NCBI GenBank assembly: GCA_021414245.1
Contig: JAIOOU010000004.1
Span: forward strand, 558,001-622,000
Origin: Chloroflexota bacterium
Lineage (GTDB): Bacteria > Chloroflexota > Anaerolineae > Anaerolineales > Villigracilaceae
Length of the DNA stretch: 64,000 bases
Reading direction: 5' to 3'
Shown here in pieces: positions 8,339 through 15,862 of the stretch; position 1 is the first letter of the stretch, and the number at the start of each line of letters is the position of its first letter. The translations under genes and the position numbers were made by a program. The notes beneath the pieces were generated by a model. That model ran no database searches. It worked only from the letters and a program-made list of their open reading frames with translations, and had not been told where the DNA came from.

Positions 8339-9548
8339 GTTTTCTCCTTTGGCGTAGCAAGTCTACCGCACCCCATAGGGGTACGACAAGGACCAAAGCC
8401 AGCAATAAGATGAATGGGGATAGATTCCGGGCTGCCACCCCCGTGACATTCTGGCCCAGAACACTTTCCCGCCAGCGGAGATCCAACTGGCTGAGCGGAA
8501 TGCCAAGCGCATTCGTGGCCCCCAATTCACAATCGAAGCCCTCCCCGTACGCCTGAGTCAGACGCGTGAGCCCGGAAGTGCCGTATGAATCGCGCAGGTA
8601 GGTCACAAAGGACTGGGATTGGGCATAAGCCAGAAAGGCGTTGCCGGCGTCGGCGGGGAAGGCGGCGCATAAGCCATCAAATGAAAGCAAGGTATTTTTC
8701 CGGCTGGCGTCATCCAGAGCGCGTTTGTATTCCAGGTTCGGATATAGCTCCATCATGGCCGCAATGCCTTCCATCAGCCAAAGCGGTTCGCGCGCGTAAT
8801 TTTCGCCCAGGGCGCGGTACATCATCACGTGTGTCAACTCGTGGGGAATCTTGGTCTGCAGCTCGGTGGATTGACTGGGACCGGGCGCAATGGCCACCAA
8901 AACCACCCCGGCCTCCGGGCTGGTATGCCCGCCGGCCCACTCCTGGCCCCCAAGCAACAGCGTGTTTTGCAGGTCGGTCTCATTCGAATAAATATAAATA
9001 TTAATCGGGTCCGTCAGGGAGATCGGAACGAATTCACGCATGGCAAGCATGCCGGCCCCGGCGGCGTCCAATGCGGCCGCGCCAAAGGCGTCGTCCCCGG
9101 CGTACCATTGGATGGTCACATTCGCCTTGCTGGTCGTGCGCCACGGGAAACGATCGTCGTTATAGGGAAAGGTGACCGGTTCGCTGGTGTAGGTCTGGCC
9201 GTCGGCAAGGGTGGCCTGAAACCAGAACACAATCGAACTGAAAGGCGGAAATAAATTCAGCGAGGCGTCATAGGTGAAACTGACCGAACCGTCCTCCGCC
9301 ACCGGCAGGGTCTCTACACGGGTCACTTCCTGATTCACTCCACGAAAAAGCAGGGAGGCCTGTTGGATGGCGATGGGAGCCTTGATCCTGGCCGAGAAGG
9401 TGATCGATTCCCCGAACTTGACCGATACCGCGATATTATCCACCGCGATTCCACCCTGACCGTGAACCGGCTGCGCATTTAATGAAATGGTCGACGCGAT
9501 TAACAGAACCGCTGTCAATTTAAGAACAAACCTTCGTGAACATGACAT
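8322..9548 (-). CDS. Secreted, membrane-anchored peptidase MA-like metalloprotease
   Basis: A 408-residue protein with an N-terminal signal peptide (about 1-30, hydrophobic core VLKLTAVLLIASTISLNA ending near QPVHGQ), an extracytoplasmic beta-rich region, and a gluzincin-type zinc site HELTH (about residue 240) followed about 20 residues later by WLMEGIAAMME, which supplies the third ligand Glu. A C-terminal transmembrane helix (about 378-397) and an RQRRKRGNR stop-transfer tail anchor it, leaving the catalytic domain outside. This is the architecture of peptidase_MA_2 proteins common in Chloroflexota. Its substrate is unknown. It lies four bases after the AEC transporter gene and overlaps acyP. 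Confidence 0.82.
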   Translation of the reverse strand: MSCSRRFVLKLTAVLLIASTISLNAQPVHGQGGIAVDNIAVSVKFGESITFSARIKAPIAIQQASLLFRGVNQEVTRVETLPVAEDGSVSFTYDASLNLFPPFSSIVFWFQATLADGQTYTSEPVTFPYNDDRFPWRTTSKANVTIQWYAGDDAFGAAALDAAGAGMLAMREFVPISLTDPINIYIYSNETDLQNTLLLGGQEWAGGHTSPEAGVVLVAIAPGPSQSTELQTKIPHELTHVMMYRALGENYAREPLWLMEGIAAMMELYPNLEYKRALDDASRKNTLLSFDGLCAAFPADAGNAFLAYAQSQSFVTYLRDSYGTSGLTRLTQAYGEGFDCELGATNALGIPLSQLDLRWRESVLGQNVTGVAARNLSPFILLLALVLVVPLWGAVDLLRQRRKRGNRS

Positions 9549-9552
9549 TTCA

Positions 9553-10470
9553 TTACCTCGTTAAGTAAACGATCAGGGGCGTCAGTGTCAGCGGGCTTAA
9601 CGCCGTGCCTAAAAATACAATCGCTGTGACCAGGGATGGTTCCAGTTTGTATTCAGTGGCAACCACGGTGGTGGCGACTGCGGCGGGCATGGCGGCCTCC
9701 AACACACTGCCCTGACGGGCGGTATGTGTCAGCCCGAACAGGCTGGCGATCACGATTCCCGCCAGCGGGCCGAGCAAAAGTTTCGCGGCAACACCCACGC
9801 CCAGCGCGCGAAAACTGTGCGACCATTGAATGCGCGTCAACTCCAGTCCCAGCAGGATGAGCATGAGCGGGATCGCTCCGTTCGCGGCGATCTCAATTGT
9901 ACGTGATATGGGCAAAGGCAGTTGAAACCCAATACCCTTGATCAGAAGCGCCAGGGTCGCGCCATAAACCACAGGCACCTTGAATAATCCCAACACGGCG
10001 GATTTCAGGTCCATGTGGCCGAGGGAGGCGATCACCACGCCAACGGTATTGAAGAGAATGGTGGTGGTCACATAGAAAATGGAGGCGACTGCCAGGGCAT
10101 CATCGCCAAACGCGAACTTTACCAGGGGCAGCCCGTAATTGCCCGTATTACCGAAGGCCACCGTCAGGATGACAGCCAACAGGTATGGCCTTTCCAGACG
10201 GAACAGTTTTCCCAGCAGAAAGGCTGCCAATCCCAGGACTGCGATCACCGAGGCGGTATAGGCCACAGCGGTAAAGGCCTGACGCAGATCCAGGGTGCTT
10301 TTGATCATCAGGTCAAAGACCAGCAGGGGGCTGAACACATAAAAGACCACCCGTCCCAGGGAACGCGAGTCCACGGTCAGCAGTTTGCCGAGCACGAAGC
10401 CGGCGCCGCCCACCAGCAGGATGGGCAGCAGGTTGTCCGCAAAGGTTGTGATGAGATCGTTGAAGGACAT
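9553..10470 (-). CDS. AEC (auxin efflux carrier) family transporter
   Basis: A 305-residue integral membrane protein with about ten hydrophobic helices and the AEC hallmark of two inverted five-helix halves; FGNTGNYGLPL (about residues 107-117) and AAMPAAVATTVVATEY (about 261-276) are the conserved broken-helix motifs. Family members export or import organic acids or auxin-like compounds; the substrate cannot be assigned. I chose the ATG at 10470 rather than an upstream GTG at 10500 because a TATAAT lies nine bases before it (10485-10480) and the GTG falls in a 14-bp hairpin that follows miaB. Family assignment is firm. Confidence 0.87.
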   Translation of the reverse strand: MSFNDLITTFADNLLPILLVGGAGFVLGKLLTVDSRSLGRVVFYVFSPLLVFDLMIKSTLDLRQAFTAVAYTASVIAVLGLAAFLLGKLFRLERPYLLAVILTVAFGNTGNYGLPLVKFAFGDDALAVASIFYVTTTILFNTVGVVIASLGHMDLKSAVLGLFKVPVVYGATLALLIKGIGFQLPLPISRTIEIAANGAIPLMLILLGLELTRIQWSHSFRALGVGVAAKLLLGPLAGIVIASLFGLTHTARQGSVLEAAMPAAVATTVVATEYKLEPSLVTAIVFLGTALSPLTLTPLIVYLTR

Positions 10471-10498
10471 GTAAAAGGAATTATAAACCCCGAAAACC

Positions 10499-10527
10499 AC
10501 ATGGACACGGCGTCGCCGTGTCCATGT
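10499..10527 (-). terminator. Hairpin after the MiaB-type gene
   Basis: ACATGGACACGGCG and its exact complement CGCCGTGTCCATGT are separated by one base, giving a stem of at least 12 bp with a small loop. It lies seven bases beyond the miaB stop and is followed on the minus strand by a short T-containing stretch, so it is probably a terminator, though the T run is weak. Confidence 0.6.
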
Positions 10528-10533
10528 GAATAT

Positions 10534-11877
10534 TTACAATGAAATCAAGGCAGGTTGTTTCAGCATGACGGCCTGCATGGACCACGGTCCCGTCCAGGTG
10601 ACGGAGACGGGCAGGACCCGGCCCTTCAAGTCATCGTCCGATTCGACGAAGACGAGTTTGTTGGTGGGGGTGCGTCCGCGCCAGCGGCCCTTGACCTTGT
10701 CTTCAAATAAAACTTCCACGGTTTCGCCCAGATATTTTTTGTTGATCTCCGCCACGATCTGCTCCTGCAGGTCATCCAGCATGTGCAGGCGGCGCAGTTT
10801 ATCCTCTTCGGGGACGTTATCGTCCATGCGGCGGGTGGCGACGGTACCCTCCCGAAGGGAATAGCGTGCCAGATGCGCCACATCCAGCTTCAGGTCCGAC
10901 AAGACCCGATACGTTTCCATAAACTGTTCCTCGGTCTCGCCGGGGAATCCAACGATGATGTCGGTTGCGATGGAACAGTTGGGAATCCGCTCGCGGATCT
11001 TTGCGACGAGGTCGCGGTATTGCCGCTGGGTGTATCCGCGTTTCATATTCGCCAGCACCGCGTCATCGCCGGCTTGAATGGGCAGTTCGATGTGCGGCAT
11101 GACTCGCGGAAGTTCGGCGATGGCCTGGATGAGATCGTCTTCAAAATAATTGGGATGCGAGGTCAGGAAGCGGATGCGCTCGATGCCTTCGACATCATGC
11201 AGAACGCGCAGGAGGGCGGCCAGATTGGGGCCATCGGAAATGTCCTTGCCGTAGCGGTCCACGATCTGACCGAGCAGGGTGATCTCCTTGACTCCCTGGC
11301 GTGCCAGCGAGCGGACTTCACTGACAATGTCACCGACGGGACGGGACCGTTCGCCGCCGCGTTTGGAGGGGATGATGCAGAAAGTGCAGGCATGCGAACA
11401 ACCGTATACGATCGGCACATGTGCACTGACCAGCTTGCCCTGCTCGGCGATGGGCAGAATCAGTTCCTCGTCCATCATGAGGAAACGGCGCGTCGTTTCG
11501 GAATCCTCAAGCGATTGTACTTCGCCCTGGGTGAGATGCGAGATCAGAGGCCCGGGATCGGAAGGCGGAGAGAACACGTCCACGAAGGGCAGTTTCTCGC
11601 GCAGTTTTTCCGCGCCTCGAACGCCCACCATGCAGCCCATTAAATTGATGACCAGGTCAGGGTTCTTTTTCTTTAGTGGGGCCAGGGAAGTAACCCGACC
11701 GTAGGCCTTGTCCTCGGCGGACTGACGCACGACGCAGGTGTTTAAAACGATAACATCCGCTTCCTCGATGGTTTCGGTCAGGGTATAGCCAAGATGCTCC
11801 AATGAGGAACCAACCCGCTGGGAGTCGGCCACATTCATTTGGCATCCTTCAGTCCAGATGTGGTATTTCTTTTCCAT
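10534..11877 (-). CDS. miaB: MiaB-type tRNA methylthiotransferase (radical SAM)
   Basis: A 447-residue protein with the three MiaB/MTTase domains: N-terminal UPF0004 domain with three Cys (WTEGCQMN, LNTCVVR, MGCMVG), a radical SAM core with the cluster motif CSHACTFC (about residue 150), and a C-terminal TRAM domain (VEVLFEDKVKGRWRGRTPTNK). MiaB adds a methylthio group to isopentenyladenosine-37 of tRNAs. The relatives RimO and MtaB are less likely given the GCQMN N-terminus and TRAM composition. The start is set at ATG 11877 because a longer frame begins inside the pilin terminator at 11934; a TATAAT nine bases upstream suggests a nearly leaderless message. Confidence 0.88.
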   Translation of the reverse strand: MEKKYHIWTEGCQMNVADSQRVGSSLEHLGYTLTETIEEADVIVLNTCVVRQSAEDKAYGRVTSLAPLKKKNPDLVINLMGCMVGVRGAEKLREKLPFVDVFSPPSDPGPLISHLTQGEVQSLEDSETTRRFLMMDEELILPIAEQGKLVSAHVPIVYGCSHACTFCIIPSKRGGERSRPVGDIVSEVRSLARQGVKEITLLGQIVDRYGKDISDGPNLAALLRVLHDVEGIERIRFLTSHPNYFEDDLIQAIAELPRVMPHIELPIQAGDDAVLANMKRGYTQRQYRDLVAKIRERIPNCSIATDIIVGFPGETEEQFMETYRVLSDLKLDVAHLARYSLREGTVATRRMDDNVPEEDKLRRLHMLDDLQEQIVAEINKKYLGETVEVLFEDKVKGRWRGRTPTNKLVFVESDDDLKGRVLPVSVTWTGPWSMQAVMLKQPALISL

Positions 11878-11886
11878 AGGGCGTGA

Positions 11887-11892
11887 ATTATA
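11887..11892 (-). promoter_or_regulatory. -10 element immediately upstream of miaB start
   Basis: TATAAT on the minus strand with only nine bases before the ATG at 11877 and no Shine-Dalgarno in that spacer. It is one of several such arrangements in the window. Confidence 0.5.
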
Positions 11893-11914
11893 CCAAGAGT
11901 GGTCAGGATTCGAT

Positions 11915-11947
11915 AAAAAACTCGGCGGGGTCAAAGACCCCGCCGAG
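11915..11947 (-). terminator. Rho-independent terminator after the Flp pilin gene
   Basis: A 12-bp perfect GC-rich stem (CTCGGCGGGGTC with GACCCCGCCGAG, loop of three bases) is followed on the minus strand by TTTTTT. It ends the transcript of the pilin gene and separates it from miaB. Confidence 0.9.
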
Positions 11948-11973
11948 TAAACTTCTTCCGTAAGAGAGAGTGA

Positions 11974-12285
11974 TTAGGGTACGTCGTATGCGCCGAAAGT
12001 GGGTGAGTAGCAGTCCCAACCATAACCGGGACCTGTTGCGTATCCATCGGGATGGATATCGGAACATCCGAGACCAGCCGGGGCGGCGGGCGCTGCTGCG
12101 GCACCACTTCCGCCTGCACCCACACCGGATAGAGAACTGTTGATCTTGCTGAAGACATTGCCGATGATGGGTCCGAGGATCATTAGCGCGGCGATGACTA
12201 CAATGGCCACCAGAACCAGGATGAGGGCATACTCGACCAATCCCTGACCCTTTTCGTTCTTTTTATTTGATGATCTACGATACAT
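11974..12285 (-). CDS. Flp/Fap-type pilin subunit
   Basis: A 103-residue protein with a class III (Flp) prepilin N-terminus: a short basic leader (YRRSSNKKNEKGQ), cleavage site G-Q-G followed by LVEYALILVLVAIVVIAALM, where Glu at position +5 region is the conserved pilin residue. Flp pilins assemble into tight-adherence (Tad) pili after cutting by a TadV-type peptidase. Unlike the shortest Flp pilins it carries a 45-residue C-terminal extension, Gly/Ala-rich then with two Cys (GLGCSDIHPD, YGWDCYSP). No tad assembly genes lie nearby. AAGGAG precedes the ATG. It sits 45 bases downstream of an atypical receiver gene. Confidence 0.88.
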   Translation of the reverse strand: MYRRSSNKKNEKGQGLVEYALILVLVAIVVIAALMILGPIIGNVFSKINSSLSGVGAGGSGAAAAPAAPAGLGCSDIHPDGYATGPGYGWDCYSPTFGAYDVP

Positions 12286-12330
12286 TATTTGCTCCTTTTA
12301 AAAAATATGAATGATGATGGAAACGATCTT

Positions 12331-12732
12331 TTAATTTGACAAATGCCAGGCGGGTTGATCCAATTTCAAACGATTGAGGGCATTCAACAATTCCGAACGG
12401 GGGGCCGACTTTTTCACAACAGCCTGGGCTCCGTGCTCCAGGGCAGCGCGTTCCTGGCCGGTTGTCTCGTCGCTGGTCAATGCCAGGATCGGGGTGGCGG
12501 GCAGGGACTTGCGCAAGGTGGCCAAATCCTTCATGTCGTTTTGGTCCGAATGGTTCAAGGCCAGCAGGATGATGTCCGGGATCACCACGGCCGCCAGTTT
12601 CAATGCCTGCGAGACGTTATCGGCCTGCATGCCGGCTTTCCAATGCGGCTCGTCTGCAATGGCGAAGCACAAGGCTTCGCGCATCAGGGGGTGGCTGTCG
12701 ATGACCAATACTGTGGATGGCACGGAAATCAT
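12331..12732 (-). CDS. Stand-alone atypical receiver domain lacking phosphoacceptor Asp
   Basis: A 133-residue protein consisting only of a response-regulator receiver fold (STVLVIDSHPLMREAL at the start, ILALTSDE for the conserved Thr/Ser, AVVKKSAPRSELLNAL for the conserved Lys). The strand that normally carries the phosphorylated Asp reads PDIILLALNHS, placing Ala58 where Asp is expected, and only one acidic residue (Asp12) of the usual pair remains. It should not be phosphorylated in the normal way. Atypical receivers occur in CpaE/TadZ pilus proteins, and the next gene in the same direction encodes an Flp pilin. It resembles the NarL-type regulator encoded just upstream (DSHPLMREAL versus DDHPMMREAL), suggesting duplication and decay. 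Confidence 0.8.
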   Translation of the reverse strand: MISVPSTVLVIDSHPLMREALCFAIADEPHWKAGMQADNVSQALKLAAVVIPDIILLALNHSDQNDMKDLATLRKSLPATPILALTSDETTGQERAALEHGAQAVVKKSAPRSELLNALNRLKLDQPAWHLSN

Positions 12733-12753
12733 GGATGTACTTTATCCGAAAAG

Positions 12754-12830
12754 CCTGTTTAGCGCATCCACGAGGCGTTTAATTCTTGTTGAAATCCTGT
12801 TTAAGCAAATTGAAACAACCCCTTAAACAG
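12754..12830. repeat. Three copies of a CCTGTTTA(A/G)GC-like element
   Basis: CCTGTTTAGC at 12754-12763, CCTGTTTAAGC at 12796-12806, and the inverted CTTAAACAG at 12822-12830 lie in the gap between the NarL-type regulator and the atypical receiver gene. They could be binding sites for the regulator or a weak stem; the sequence alone cannot say which. Confidence 0.35.
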
Positions 12831-12852
12831 AAAGCCCCCCGAAGGGGGCTTT
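12831..12852 (-). terminator. Terminator after the NarL-type regulator gene
   Basis: AAAGCCCCC and GGGGGCTTT form a nine-bp stem with a CGAA loop 14 bases after the regulator stop codon, followed by a T-containing stretch on the minus strand. Confidence 0.8.
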
Positions 12853-12865
12853 GGAAATGGCGGGA

Positions 12866-13513
12866 TCACCCGGATTTGAGGTTCTTATTGGCGAATGCAA
12901 CCGCCTGGGAGCGATTCTCAACTCCCAGCCTTTGAAGGATGCGGTGCACGTGTGAACGCACGGTTGATTCTTCGAGATGAAGGATCCTGCCGATCTCCGA
13001 ATCCGACCGACCCTCACCGAGCAGTGTCAGAATCTCCCTTTGTCTTGAAGTCAACGGCTCATCGTTTACGTGCGGAGGGGCGTTTTTCATTTCACGGATC
13101 CCCTTGAAAAGTTTTTGGGCGACCCCGGCAGGCAGGTAGGGAACCCCATCCGCGACCTTGCGAATGGCTTCCAGCAGATAGGTACGCGGCGCCGTTTTTG
13201 GAAAATATCCCAGTGCGCCGGCTTGAATGGCAGCCAGTATTTTTTCCTCATCTTCCAGACTGGTGGATACCATGATCTTCGCCTGTGGGTTGATGTCACA
13301 GATCGCTGCAATTGCCTCCAGCCCATCCATGTTGGGCATCAGCAGATCCATGATGATCAGGTCCGGTTTTAAGTCTGCGGCCAGGCGAACTCCCTCGACG
13401 CCATTTGAAGCTTCACCAACCACGTTCATGTCCGGCTCGTCCGCAAGCGCAGTTTGCAGCGCCTCGCGCATCATCGGGTGGTCGTCCACGATCAGAATTC
13501 TTATGTTTTCCAT
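12866..13513 (-). CDS. NarL/FixJ-type response regulator
   Basis: A 215-residue response regulator. The receiver (1-120) has the acidic pair IVDDHPMMREAL, phosphoacceptor Asp in LKPDLIIMDLLMP (about residue 55), Ser in VSTSLEDE and Lys in GYFPKTAP. A C-terminal LuxR-type helix-turn-helix follows (LTSRQREILTLLGEGRSDSEI, about 150-170, then STVRSHVHRILQRLGV). It begins two bases after the stop of the cognate kinase gene, so the pair is translationally coupled. Target genes are unknown; the repeats in the gap downstream are candidates. Confidence 0.93.
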   Translation of the reverse strand: MENIRILIVDDHPMMREALQTALADEPDMNVVGEASNGVEGVRLAADLKPDLIIMDLLMPNMDGLEAIAAICDINPQAKIMVSTSLEDEEKILAAIQAGALGYFPKTAPRTYLLEAIRKVADGVPYLPAGVAQKLFKGIREMKNAPPHVNDEPLTSRQREILTLLGEGRSDSEIGRILHLEESTVRSHVHRILQRLGVENRSQAVAFANKNLKSG

Positions 13514-13515
13514 GG

Positions 13516-15759
13516 CTATTCCTTGACCTCCGCGTGCTTTGCATGAAAAAGGACGCTGGTCCCATTTTGAGGGGTTGAAGTAAATGTCAGCGTGCCGCCG
13601 AGCAGACCGGCCCGTTCCTGCATATTTCGTAATCCATATCCACCTGCGTCTGGTCTGGTGATATCAAACCCACTGCCATCATCGACCACTTCCACCTCCA
13701 GATATTTCGAAAAGCTGCGGATCATGATCTGCACACTATGAGCCTGGGCGTGCTTAAGGGCATTATTCAATGCCTCAATCGTAATCCATAAAAGATTTTC
13801 CTGCCAATCTTCAGGGCAAAACTTGAGCGAGCCTTCCTGGATGATTTCCGCCCTGATGCCCGCACGAAGTTCCACGCTGGCCAGCCTGGCGTTCAGTTCC
13901 TCTATGAAGTTCACGCTTCGCCCGTTGACCGAAGTCTGGGTCTCGTAAAGGAGCAGTCGTGTTTCCTTGAGAGCCTGCCGGGCACTCTCCTGCAGTCGTC
14001 CTGATATCTCCCGCGCCCGGTCCACTTTATTCTTATCGAGCATGGATACCAGGGTTTCTGAAAACAATACCAAACTATGAATGGACTGATTCACGGAGTC
14101 GTGCAGGTCACGGGCCATGCGCTGACGTTCATCCACCATTGCCAGTGTGCGCTGCTGCTCGATCAATTGTACCTGCGCCCCGTATAAGGCTTCCTCTCTC
14201 TTCACGCTCTCGGCCAGCTTTGAATGGAGCATGGAGTACAGTTTTGCATTGTCCAGAACCAGCGCCACCATTTGAGCCAATTGTCCGGCCACATATACAT
14301 CGGAGTTGTTGAATGGCTTGTTTTTCACCGTACGCGAGATATTAATGGTTCCGATCGCTGTGTTAAGCTGGAGGATCGGTACGACCATGATTGCATGGAT
14401 CGGATATTCCTCGTAAAGCGGTCGTCGTTTCTGCCAGGTTGAATAATCCTCCAGGAATACTGGCTTTTGACCGTCAATGGCCTGCCAGCTCAGCCATCCG
14501 CCCTCGCCGCGCCGCATGACATCGCCTTTTTTGAGCGGTTGACCCGGGGTAACTGCATGCGTTACCAGGTTGTCTTCCGTTTCGATTAGATCAATGCTGA
14601 TATCTGGGGCATCCAGTAAGGTGCCGATCTTGCCCAGAAGGACCTGCAGGATATCATCCATTTCGTGTCGGTTGACCAGATCCAGAGTCACCTGGTGAAG
14701 CGCCTCCAGGACATTCGTGCGGTTCTGCAATGCCCCGTCCATTTGTTTACGTTCGGTGATATCGCGAAATATAATCAGGCGCCCGATGAGGTTTTTTCCC
14801 TCCCGCAAAGGCGAAACGAGTACGTCGAAATACTTCTTGAATTCAGAGCCGGTCTCCCATTCGGTTTTTATCTCCAATTCGGGAGTTTGTTCGGACAGTG
14901 ATTGGGCGAAGGGCATGATCTCTGTAATGCTTTTGCCAACTAATTCCCTGGGTTGGGAACCGAGCATGTTTTGGGCAATTTGATTAATGTCGATGATGCG
15001 GTTTTGAAGGTCAAGCACGATCATGCCGTCGCCCAGGCTTTGGACCAGCTTGTCGCGGGCGATTGGGATCAGGTCCAGCAGGTGCTGACTGCTTAATGCC
15101 CGTAAAAATAAAAAACCTGTTGCCGAGAATGTAATGGATGTCCAATCCACGCCTTGCACACCTCCAACCCCGAATAAATAGATGAGATTGGCGGCAAGCG
15201 GGAGCAGGATGGCCAACAAAAGTAAACGTCCCTGCCGGCGCGAGATCTCCGAACCGCGGCGGGATGCCGTCCACAGGCTTGTGATGATGGTCAATGTCAT
15301 CAAGTGGCTCGTGATCACCACCCAGATAAATCCGGGCCCATGTTCAAAAATAACCACATTGTTGCTGCTTTGGATAAATCCCTTCCAGATCCACCCATGG
15401 AAGCCGTTGGTCGTGATCAGGAGAATGTTTGAAGCCGGGATGAACACAAACAGGGCTTTGACCCATTTTTTTTCTATCCAGCTGTCAAAACCGGCAAAGG
15501 ACAGGGCAAACAGCGTAAACAGCGGATGGGCGCAAAGATAGCCCCAGGCTTCCAGGGTGGCGAAGAATATTTTGAGGGGGAGTGGGACCGCCGCATAGTC
15601 GAGTCCCGCCGCCAGAGTCCAAAACGTCAACCCGGTCATGCCCAGTGCGAAGTATTTCCCTCCCTTTGTTTTTCTTCTCAGCCAGCTCAAATAAGCGACA
15701 ACGGAGTTGATCGCGGTCGTGATAAATAAAGCGAGAGAGATGGGCGTCAGGTCGAACAT
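13516..15759 (-). CDS. Sensor histidine kinase: 7TM-type sensor, PAS, GAF, HisKA_3
   Basis: A 747-residue kinase. The N-terminal 230 residues hold about seven hydrophobic helices of the 7TM histidine-kinase sensor type (starting FDLTPISLALFITTAINSVV), followed by a PAS domain (about 235-345, GMIVLDLQNRIIDINQIAQN), a GAF domain (about 360-520), a short coiled coil and a NarX/DesK-type HisKA_3 phosphoacceptor (DERQRMARDLHDSVNQS, about residue 550), then a HATPase domain (NALKHAQAHS, VDDGSGFD, GGYGLRNMQERA). It phosphorylates the NarL-type regulator encoded two bases downstream. A TTGATA/TAGACT promoter with 17-bp spacing lies just upstream, leaving a leader of about 12 bases and no Shine-Dalgarno. 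Confidence 0.92.
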   Translation of the reverse strand: MFDLTPISLALFITTAINSVVAYLSWLRRKTKGGKYFALGMTGLTFWTLAAGLDYAAVPLPLKIFFATLEAWGYLCAHPLFTLFALSFAGFDSWIEKKWVKALFVFIPASNILLITTNGFHGWIWKGFIQSSNNVVIFEHGPGFIWVVITSHLMTLTIITSLWTASRRGSEISRRQGRLLLLAILLPLAANLIYLFGVGGVQGVDWTSITFSATGFLFLRALSSQHLLDLIPIARDKLVQSLGDGMIVLDLQNRIIDINQIAQNMLGSQPRELVGKSITEIMPFAQSLSEQTPELEIKTEWETGSEFKKYFDVLVSPLREGKNLIGRLIIFRDITERKQMDGALQNRTNVLEALHQVTLDLVNRHEMDDILQVLLGKIGTLLDAPDISIDLIETEDNLVTHAVTPGQPLKKGDVMRRGEGGWLSWQAIDGQKPVFLEDYSTWQKRRPLYEEYPIHAIMVVPILQLNTAIGTINISRTVKNKPFNNSDVYVAGQLAQMVALVLDNAKLYSMLHSKLAESVKREEALYGAQVQLIEQQRTLAMVDERQRMARDLHDSVNQSIHSLVLFSETLVSMLDKNKVDRAREISGRLQESARQALKETRLLLYETQTSVNGRSVNFIEELNARLASVELRAGIRAEIIQEGSLKFCPEDWQENLLWITIEALNNALKHAQAHSVQIMIRSFSKYLEVEVVDDGSGFDITRPDAGGYGLRNMQERAGLLGGTLTFTSTPQNGTSVLFHAKHAEVKE

Positions 15760-15773
15760 GGGCTGATCAGGAT

Positions 15774-15806
15774 GGGTAGTCTACCCGATTTGGGATGTAA
15801 TATCAA
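15774..15806 (-). promoter_or_regulatory. Promoter of the kinase/regulator pair with palindrome over the -10
   Basis: On the minus strand TTGATA (15806-15801) and TAGACT (15783-15778) are separated by 17 bases. The -10 is embedded in the perfect palindrome GGGTAG-T-CTACCC (15774-15786), a possible operator for autoregulation. Confidence 0.5.
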
Positions 15807-15849
15807 CAATGGCGGATTTATAAAAATGAATGCTTTCGTTTCCGCTTGG

Positions 15850-15855
15850 TATAAT
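15850..15855 (+). promoter_or_regulatory. -10 element directly before the first GT39 gene
   Basis: TATAAT seven bases before the ATG at 15863, with no Shine-Dalgarno between. This implies a leaderless transcript and decides the start codon against the upstream in-frame ATG at 15830. Confidence 0.5.
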
Positions 15856-15862
15856 CTTTCCC

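Noticed and set aside
10783-11643. 286-codon plus-strand open frame
   Set aside because: Antisense to miaB, which has its radical SAM and TRAM motifs intact.
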